Assembly: GCF_019207085.1 (NCBI RefSeq)
Contig: NZ_JAATOM010000039.1
Span: forward strand, 1-37,824
DNA length: 37,824 nt
DNA from: Variovorax sp. dw_308
GTDB taxonomy: Bacteria; Pseudomonadota; Gammaproteobacteria; Burkholderiales; Burkholderiaceae_C
Direction: 5' to 3'
Positions 16,292-22,937 of this stretch are shown in pieces. The stretch's first letter is position 1. Each line of letters opens with the position of its first letter. The notes under the pieces are model-generated. The model had not been told where the DNA came from, searched no databases, and saw nothing but the letters and a program-made list of their open reading frames with translations. The position numbers and the translations under genes are program-made.

Positions 16292-17413
16292 GGGGCGAGT
16301 ACGGCACCATCGGCATGGGCTGCACGCGTCGGCGCCTGAGCTTCTTCGTGATGGTGCTGTGCCACAGCCGCATGATGTACGTGGAGTTCTTCGCCTCGCA
16401 GCAGATGGAGCACTTCCTCGGCGCGCACCTGAACGCCTTCGCCGCGTTCGGTGGTTGCACGAGGCGCGTGATCATCGATAACCTTCGCTCGGGAGTGCTG
16501 CGCCGCCTGGTGGGCGAGGCGCCGGTGTTCAACCCGCGCTACGTCGACTTCGCCAGGCACTGCGGCTTCGAGATCACGGCGTGCAACGTCGGACAAGGTC
16601 ATGAGAAAGGACGCGTCGAAAGAGGAGTCGGCTACGTAAAGGTAAACCTGCTCAACGGGCTGGAACTGAGCGATCTGGCCGCCCTCGACGCGCACGCCAA
16701 GGCGTGGCTGGAGACGGTGGCCAACGTGCGCATCCACGGCGCCACGCACCGCGTGCCGCAGCAGGTGTTTGCCGAGGAGGAGCTCGCTCGCCTGCAGCCG
16801 CTGAACCCGCGGCCTTACGACGTGGCGCGCCCCACCACCGTGCGTGCCTCGCGCCAGTTCCGCGTCGTGCTGGAGACCAACAAGTACTCCGTCCCCTCGG
16901 CCTACGCGAGTCAACGCGTGACGCTCAAAGCCTACCCAGATCGGGTGTGCATCTACCACCACGAGCAACTCATCGCCCGGCACGTGCGCAGCTACGACCG
17001 GCACCAGGCACCAGGACATCGAGGACCCCGAGCATCCCAAGGCACTGCTGGCGCAGCGCCGCACGGCGCGCGAGCAGCGCCTGCTGCAGCGCTTCCTCGC
17101 GCTGTCGCCCCGGGCCAGCAGCTACTACGAAGGGCTGCAGGCTCGGCGCACCAATGCGCGCGACCACGTGCGCCGCATCGTGGCGCTGGCCGAGATCCAC
17201 GGCGAGGCGGCCGTCGCGCGCGCCATCGTGGACGGGCTGGCCTTCCAGGCCTTCAGTGCGGAGTATGTGACCAACATGCTGGAGATGCGCTTGCGCACGC
17301 TGCCCGAGCCCGGCGCGCTGCAGCTCACGCGGCGTAGCGACCTGCTGGAGCTCGAGCTGCCGGAACCGGATCTGTCGCTGTACGACAAGGATGAAGACAA
17401 GGAATCTCCATGA
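16292..17413 (+). pseudogene. istA: istA of a second IS21 element, 5'-truncated and frameshifted
   Basis: Coding homology starts at WGEYGTIGMGCTRRRL. The catalytic Asp that normally precedes WGEY is absent, because the junction with element 1 falls exactly there. The second Asp (IIDNL) and the Glu region (GHEKGRVERGVGYVK) are present. A 7-bp tandem duplication at 17000-17013 shifts the frame; the rest (DIEDPEHPKALLAQRR to the end) continues in another frame to a TGA at 17411-17413. The stop overlaps the istB start by ATGA. The product is inactive. Confidence 0.85.
17000..17013 (+). repeat. 7-bp tandem duplication causing a frameshift
   Basis: GGCACCA occurs twice in a row at 17000-17006 and 17007-17013. 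Removing one copy restores RHQDIEDPEHP and rejoins the two istA frames, so this is the mutation that disabled the gene. Confidence 0.85.
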
Positions 17414-18175
17414 AGCCCGAGCCGCAAGCCGCAAAAGCCTCGCTACTGAGCGCGCAACTCACCACGCTGCAACTGCTGCACCTGCGCGAGCATTACGAGC
17501 CGCTCGCCGCCGAGGCCGCGCGCAAACAGCTCTCGCATGTGGACTACCTCGCCGAGCTCATCGAGGGCGAGCTCCATCGGCGCGAGCAACGCTCGCTGGA
17601 GCGGCGCATCCGTGCCGCGCGCATGCCCGTGCTCAAGAGCCTGGACGCCTTCGATTGGGGCTGGCCGAAGAAGATCAATCGCGAGCAGATCCAGAACCTG
17701 TTCCGCCTGACCTTCCTGAACGATCACACCAACGTGGTCCTGGTGTCCAACGTCGGACTTGGCAAGACCCACTTGATGCTCGCCCTGGCCCACGCCGCGT
17801 GCCTGCGCGCGCACTCGGTGCGCTTCACCACTGCCGTGGAGATCATCAACACGCTCACCGCGGCGCAGCGCGTGGGCTCGTTCAAGCGTGAGATGGCCAA
17901 GTACGTCCGGCCTACGCTGCTGGCGATTGACGAACTCGGCTACCTGCCCATCGACAATGGCGGGTGGAGACGCCCTGTTCCAGGTCATCAGCCAACGCTA
18001 CGAACACGGCTCGACCATCATTACGAGCAATCGCATTTTTAAAAGGTGGGCCGAGATCTTCAACAACGACACCACCCTGACCACCGCCTTGCTCGACCGG
18101 CTGCTGCATCACTGTGAGGTCGTGCTCATCGAGGGCGAGAGCTATCGTCAGAAGGACCAGATCAAGGACTACTGA
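17410..18175 (+). pseudogene. istB: istB of the second IS21 element, frameshifted
   Basis: The first frame runs from MKPEPQAAKASL through a Walker A-like SNVGLGKTH (family members usually have GNVGLGKTH) and Walker B LLAIDELGYLP to PIDNGG. After one extra base (probably the T at 17965) the sequence continues in another frame as GDALFQVISQRYEHGSTII, then NNDTTLTTALLDRLLHH, ending KDQIKDY at 18173-18175. Repairing the single base gives a full-length IstB of about 254 residues. The element has lost both transposition proteins. Confidence 0.85.
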
Positions 18176-18316
18176 AATCTCGCCTGGCAAGCTTGCCGCG
18201 CATCTGCGAGCTCTCGTCACCACCCCGGCGCAGCCTGTCCCACCCCCCCTCCTGCGGGGGCCTGCCGCCGCGCTTCACCGCGGCAGCAGCTGCACGTACA
18301 CGTCGTCGACATGCCT

Positions 18317-18402
18317 CGTCATCACGAGCGACGTGCCTCGCGCCGCCTGGCCCACCTCATTCAACACCGACCACCACCACGGCCACATCGGCGTTGAAGT
18401 GT
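18317..18402 (+). pseudogene. Possible fragment of a retroviral-type integrase transposase
   Basis: One frame reads VPRAAWPTSFNTDHHHGHIG, which resembles the WFNTEHRHSGIG segment near the C-terminus of IS3-family OrfB proteins. Only about 28 residues are visible, and both sides run into other debris. A low-confidence relic. Confidence 0.35.
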
Positions 18403-18449
18403 CGACGTTTATTCCGACAGCCTGCGACGAACAACACGCCGCTGCCGAC

Positions 18450-19392
18450 ACGGGCCAACGAGCGGGTCTCGGAATACCAGAATGCATTGCCTATCGCCGC
18501 CTTGTGGGGAGATGGTACCAAGGGATCGGCCGACATGATGTCGATGGACGCCAGTCGGCACCTGTGGACAGCCCGGGTAGATCCCCGGCGGCGCACGTAT
18601 GCGGCCGGGATGTATACCCACGTTCGTGACCGCTGGGGTTTGTTCTACGACCAGCCGATCGTGCTCAACGAGCGCCAGGCCGGCGTGGCCGTCGAAGGTG
18701 TTGAACAGCACAATCGTTCCGAGGACCGCATCCGTGTCTCGTTGCTTGCCGTAGATACGCATGGCGTCACGAACGTGGCCATGGCGCTCGCCAAGCTTTT
18801 GGGGTTCGACCTGTGCCCGCGACTGCGTGATCTCAGTGAGCGAAAACTGTTCGTTCCAAGAGGTTGGACGGTACCGGATAGCTTGGACAGTGTGACGTTG
18901 CGCAGGGTCTCGATCAAATCGATTGAGCATGGATGGGATGAACTCGTGCGTATGGTCGCTTCCATTCGCGCCGGCCAGGCTTCTGCGGCACATGCCATCC
19001 ACCGGCTGGGTTCGGCGGCAATCGGCGATCCGCTGCACCGCGCGGCAGAACACCTCGGTCGCCTGCTGCGAACGCTATTCTTGTGTGACTACCTTGCGAT
19101 TTCCGACTATCGCCGCGAGATTCACACGCTCCTCAACCGGGGCGAGTCGGTACATCAACTGCAACGCGCGATCCATGGCGGGCAGATGGCTCAGGAGCGG
19201 GGACGGCGTCCACAGGAGTTGGTTGCCATTTCTGGCGCACACGCCCTCCTGACCAACATCGTGCTGGCATGGAACACGAAGCGAATGGATGGCGTTGTGG
19301 CCCGCCTTAAAGAGGACGGCTTCGAGATCAAAGAGGACTGGCTTCGCCGCATAGGGCCGGCCCATTTCTCGCACGTCAACTTCAAGGGGACG
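18450..19392 (+). pseudogene. tnpA: Tn3-family transposase, C-terminal half, first part
   Basis: Homology starts near NERVSEYQNALPIAALWGDG and continues with SADMMSMD, VLLNERQ-like segments, LLAVDTHGVTNVAMALAKLL, CPRLRDLSERKLFVP, and HLGRLLRTLFLCDYL. It ends at HVNFKGT. These are conserved parts of the Tn3 transposase DDE domain; the Asp residues in SADMM and VDTHG are present. The N-terminal half is missing and an IS21 element interrupts the frame at 19393. Splicing 19392 to 22042 keeps the frame and adds the true C-terminus. Confidence 0.88.
19384..19392 (+). repeat. Left copy of the IS21 target-site duplication
   Basis: AAGGGGACG here is repeated at 22033-22041 immediately outside the other end of the IS21 element. 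Identity extends over nine bases, slightly longer than the 4-8 bp usual for IS21, so one base may match by chance. Confidence 0.85.
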
Positions 19393-19418
19393 TGTTGGCG
19401 CCGACCGAAAACTGACCA
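19393..19418 (+). repeat. Left terminal inverted repeat of the IS21 element
   Basis: Starts TGTTGGCGCCGACC and ends TGACCA. It pairs with 22007-22032 in inverted orientation with 19 of 26 identities, including the shared GGCGCCGA core. Confidence 0.85.
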
Positions 19419-19495
19419 TCTAGACCGGAGTCTGCCGATCCAATATTGACCAGGGTGCTCAACTGCCCTGCTGAATATTTCAGCAAGGCGAATAG

Positions 19496-21028
19496 GTGAT
19501 CACCATGGACATGATTGGCAAGGTCAAGCGGATGCACTTCCGCGACCATCTCTCGTTCAGCGACATCGCGAGGCGCACGGGCCTGTCGCGCAACACAGTG
19601 AAGAAATGGGTCAAGGCGCCGGCCGAGGTCGAGCCGCGCTACCGGCGCGAGGCGGCGGCCGGCAAGTTGAATGCATTCCATGAGGCGCTGGTGCAGATGC
19701 TGCGAGCTGACGCCCGGCGAGCAAAGCATGAACGGCGCACGGCTCGGGCGTTGCACGCCGAGATCAAGGTGCAGGGCTACGAGGGTGGCTACAGCCGGTT
19801 GACCGACTTCATTCGGGCGTGGCGCCAGGGTGAAGGCCAAGGGGCGGCGACCAAGGCGTTCGTGCCGCTGGCCTTCGAACTCGGTGAGGCGTTCCAGTTC
19901 GATTGGAGCGAAGAAGGCCTGGTGATCGGCGGCGTCTACCGCCGCATGTAGGTCTCTCACCTGAAGCTGTGCTCAAGCCGCGCCTTCTGGCTGGTGGCCT
20001 ATCCGAGCCAAGGCCATGAAATGCTGTTTGATGCCCACACACGCTCGTTTGCGGCGCTGGGCGGCGTCGCGCGCCGGGGCATCTACGACAACATGAAGAC
20101 AGCGGTCGACAAGGTGAAGAAGGGCAAGGGCCGTGTCGTCAACGCCAGGTTCTCCGTCATGTGCGCCCACTACCTGTTCGATGCCGACTTCTGCAACGTC
20201 GCCAGCGGCTGGGAGAAGGGTGTTGTGGAGAAGAACGTGCAGGACAGCCGGCGCCGCATCTGGATCGAGGCGGGCAAGCGACGCTTCGGCTCGTTCGCCG
20301 AACTCAATGCATGGCTCGGTGACCGGTGCCGTGCGCTGTGGGAGGACGTGCGACATCCGGAGCACAGCCAGTTCAGCGTGGCCGAGATGCTGGAGCACGA
20401 GCGGCCCCACCTGATGCCGGTACCCGAGCCGTTCGACGGATATGTGGAGAAGCCGGCGCGCGTCTCCAGCACTTGCCTGGTGGCGGTGGCGCGCAACCGC
20501 TACTCGGTGCCGTGCGAGTTGGCCGGCCAGATGGTCAGCACGCGGCTGTATCCGGCCAAGGTCGTCGTGGTGGCCGAGGACGTGGTGGTGGCAAGCCACG
20601 AGCGGCTCGGTGCCGAAGGACAGACCTGCTACGACTGGCAGCACTACATCCCCTTGCTGCAGCGCAAGCCCGGCGCCCTACGCAACGGCGCGCCGTTTGC
20701 GGATCTTCCCGAGCCACTGCAGCAGTTGCGCCGCGGGCTGCTGCGTCAAGCCGGTGGCGATCGCCTGATGGCACAGGTGCTCGCCATCGTGCCGGCGGCC
20801 GGACTGGATGCCGTGCTGGTGGCGGTGGAGCTGGCCCTGGAGAGCGGGCCACCGTCCGGACGGGTCAGCGTCGAGCACGTGGTCAACGTGCTGGGACGCT
20901 TGAATGCGAAGCCGGTGCCGCCGGCGGTCGAGACGGCTCTGCAAGTGTTGGAGCCGCCAAGGGCGGACACGGCGCGCTACGACAGCCTGCGGACTGACGA
21001 CATCGTGGCGGAGGTGCGTCATGCGTGA
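19496..21028 (+). pseudogene. istA: IstA transposase of the complete IS21 element, with an amber stop
   Basis: The start is GTG 19496 or ATG 19505. The first 151 codons give the helix-turn-helix (DIARRTGLSRNTVKKWV) and the first catalytic region (EAFQFDWSEE). A TAG at 19949-19951 follows RRM where family members usually have Gln, which a single C-to-T change of CAG would explain. The frame then stays open and encodes VSHLKLC, the second Asp (RGIYDNMKTAV), the Glu region (GWEKGVVEKNVQDSRRR) and the C-terminal domain with RYSVPCELAG. Repaired length is about 510 residues, normal for IstA. Suppression or a re-mutation would restore it. Its end overlaps istB by 8 bp. Confidence 0.9.
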
Positions 21029-21827
21029 CCTCGTCGTCGAACTCAAACAGTTGCGTCTGCATGGCATGGCCGGCGCCTGGGGCGATCTGGTCGAGCAAGG
21101 CGCCAACGCGGACACCGAGAATTCGCGCTGGCTGCTGGAGCATCTTCTGCAGGCAGAGAGCACGGACCGGTCGATGCGTTCGGTGAGTCACCAGATGCAT
21201 GCGGCGAAGTTCCCGGTGCATCGGGACCTCGCGGGCTTCGACTTCGGCGTGTCGCCGGTGGACCGCAAGCTGATCCACCAGTTGGCTGAAGGCGAGTTCA
21301 CCGAGGTCGCGCACAACGCCGTCCTGGTCGGTGGACCGGGCACCGGGAAGTCGCATTTGGCGACGGCCATCGGGGTGGCTGGGGTCACGCGACATGGCAA
21401 GCGGGTGCGGTTCTACTCGACCGTCGACCTGGTCAATGCGCTGGAGCAGGAGAAGGCCCAGGGCAAGGCCGGGCGCATTGCCAGCAGCTTGCTGCGCATG
21501 GACCTCGTGATCCTGGACGAACTGGGATACCTGCCCTTCAGCCAGGCCGGCGGGGCCTTGCTGTTCCACCTGCTGTCCAAGCTCTACGAGCACACGAGCG
21601 TGCTGATCACGACCAATCTCACCTTCGCCGAATGGTCCAGTGTGTTCGGCGACGCGAAGATGACGACGGCCTTGCTGGACCGACTCACGCATCACTGCCA
21701 CATCGTGGAGACGGGCAACGAGAGCCATCGGTTCCTGCACAGCAGCGCGGTGGCGAAGAAGCGCATCAAGGCGCGCGAGCAGGCTCGCAAGGCCGATCCA
21801 CCGTCGCCGCCGGAGGCGAGCATCTGA
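21021..21827 (+). CDS. istB: IS21-family helper ATPase IstB (complete element)
   Basis: 268 residues from ATG 21021, overlapping the end of istA. Walker A is GGPGTGKSH, Walker B is LVILDELGYLPF, and the sensor region is SVLITTNLTFAEW followed by KMTTALLDRLTHHCHI. The C-terminal tail is basic (AKKRIKAREQARK). It is intact and of normal length. In the known mechanism IstB binds ATP, bends target DNA and recruits IstA. Because IstA here has an amber codon, IstB is probably the only full-length product of the element. Confidence 0.93.
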   Translation: MRDLVVELKQLRLHGMAGAWGDLVEQGANADTENSRWLLEHLLQAESTDRSMRSVSHQMHAAKFPVHRDLAGFDFGVSPVDRKLIHQLAEGEFTEVAHNAVLVGGPGTGKSHLATAIGVAGVTRHGKRVRFYSTVDLVNALEQEKAQGKAGRIASSLLRMDLVILDELGYLPFSQAGGALLFHLLSKLYEHTSVLITTNLTFAEWSSVFGDAKMTTALLDRLTHHCHIVETGNESHRFLHSSAVAKKRIKAREQARKADPPSPPEASI

Positions 21828-22006
21828 CGGCAGAACTCGTCGCGCCGCGCGGGGAAACCCGCTGCGGGCTACGCCCTCCGCGGCTTCCCCCGCGCGATCA
21901 ATTCAGCATCGAGGAGGACAACGCGCAACCCGAACACTAAACTTATGCACAGCCGACCAACGAAAAGTCGGCTTCCACCCCCTGGTCAAAATTCGATCGG
22001 CGCGGG

Positions 22007-22032
22007 TGGTCAATATCGAATCGGCGCCGACA
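22007..22032 (-). repeat. Right terminal inverted repeat of the IS21 element
   Basis: On the minus strand it starts TGTCGGCGCCGATTCGATAT and ends TGACCA. The same sequence, extended to 30 bases, occurs at 5542-5571 as a solitary end. Confidence 0.85.
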
Positions 22033-22041
22033 AAGGGGACG
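22033..22041 (+). repeat. Right copy of the IS21 target-site duplication
   Basis: AAGGGGACG, identical to 19384-19392. Confidence 0.85.
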
Positions 22042-22119
22042 TTCAGATTCAACGTAGAGAGGTACGCGGACGTACTGATCGATCGCGCCGCCGGCAAACC
22101 GATCACGAAAGGCGCGTGA
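22042..22119 (+). pseudogene. tnpA: Tn3-family transposase, C-terminal tail after the IS21 insertion
   Basis: When joined to codon ACG at 19390-19392 this stretch continues in frame as FRFNVERYADVLIDRAAGKP and ends KGA before TGA at 22117. It restores the natural C-terminus of the split transposase. The Tn3-type terminal repeat follows 146 bases later, as in intact elements. Confidence 0.85.
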
Positions 22120-22265
22120 CAATTGCCTTGACGGGAAGGCATTTCTTGGTCCCGCGACACGTTGCTTCACCAACCAACCCAAGCGTGTCAATCTGCACCA
22201 AGAACACGGATCGACCGCAGGATGCGTTTCTGCAAGTGACTGTCATCGTTAGGGTTTTTGCAGGT

Positions 22266-22301
22266 GACCGTGTCAATTTGCGAGAAAGATACGGTTACCC
22301 C
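22266..22301 (-). repeat. Tn3-type terminal inverted repeat (interior to the left)
   Basis: On the minus strand from 22301 it starts GGGGTAACCG and ends GACACGGTC. It matches the repeat at 8206-8241 at 30 of 36 positions. It lies just beyond the C-terminal end of the split transposase gene, so it marks the right boundary of that Tn3-type element. Confidence 0.78.
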
Positions 22302-22496
22302 TCATTGGATACATCCGAGCGACAGCTCGTCGCTATCCGCATCTGACCCTGCTGTTGGACTCGATCGATGACATTGCGGCACTTGCCGCCCGCATCGATT
22401 GAGTCCAATACTGTGCGGTGGGGGCGAGCCTGAGCTTTCCTCGGCATCTATGCGATTCATGCCGGGCAGCCGCGGCCTCTTGGCTTCTCTGCGCGG
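22302..22496. other. Unassigned stretch outside the Tn3 end
   Basis: No gene is supported. A short plus-strand frame ends LLLDSIDDIAALAARID at about 22402 and could be the tail of a lost protein. The remainder shows no repeat or motif that I can identify. Confidence 0.4.
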
Positions 22497-22937
22497 TCAT
22501 GGCGGAACATCGAACGTTGGCAAATTCCCAGTGTGGGTGCCGGGAGGATCCGCGGAGCCGCCACTTGTCCTGGTTCGGACCTGATCAAATTCGTCAAGCT
22601 GCGCCGCGGTTTTCCCGACGCTGCTATACGAGGTCTCCTCGCCATGGGCCGCTGCTTTGCGCGCCTCACGCCAGAGGGTCGGAAAGAGCTTCCTGGACGG
22701 CCGGGCAACGGAGGGAGTGTTCAATCTCGAAGGCGGTGCCTCCACCAAAGGGTTCACCGACGCCGGGACGTTGTGAGGTTTCACGTTCAAGTCGGGCCCG
22801 GCAAGCCCGCGATCCTGGAGGGTCGGCCGGGATAGAAACAAGCCGCTGGTTTCTTCCCTGTCGCGAATCAGCGAAAGGCCAAAGGGACGTGCACGTTGGC
22901 CACCCAACGTCAACTGGCGTCTGTAGTCGGAGGTCAT
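22497..22937 (-). CDS. Hypothetical 146-aa protein, last gene of the 978-aa operon
   Basis: Its ATG at 22937 overlaps the stop of the 978-aa gene (ATGA), which supports translation by coupling; no strong ribosome site of its own is visible. The product is polar, with many Arg, Ser, Thr and Pro residues, and looks partly disordered. A helical piece (FPTLWREARKAAAHGEE) lies toward the C-terminus. There is no export signal and no family is recognised. It probably belongs functionally with the two larger genes upstream, but a fortuitous GC-rich frame cannot be ruled out. Confidence 0.5.
   Translation of the reverse strand: MTSDYRRQLTLGGQRARPFGLSLIRDREETSGLFLSRPTLQDRGLAGPDLNVKPHNVPASVNPLVEAPPSRLNTPSVARPSRKLFPTLWREARKAAAHGEETSYSSVGKTAAQLDEFDQVRTRTSGGSADPPGTHTGNLPTFDVPP

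Larger units (their letters stand above)
19393..22032 (+). mobile_element. Complete IS21-family element (2640 bp)
   Basis: The ends are TGTTGGCGCCGACC on the left and the reverse complement of a segment ending GGCGCCGACA on the right. The outer 26 bases of the two ends match at 19 positions, and both reach TGACCA. Inner repeats with TTGACCAGGG occur at about 19446-19455 and, inverted, at 21979-21988, as in multi-repeat IS21 ends. It carries istA and istB in order and sits between 9-bp direct repeats. It has inserted into the 3' end of a Tn3-type transposase gene. IstA contains an in-frame amber codon, so autonomous movement is doubtful. Confidence 0.93.

Noticed and set aside
8206..22301. The two Tn3-type repeats as the ends of one intact transposon
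   Set aside because: Both have their interior to the left instead of facing each other, and the outer 5-bp sequences differ.
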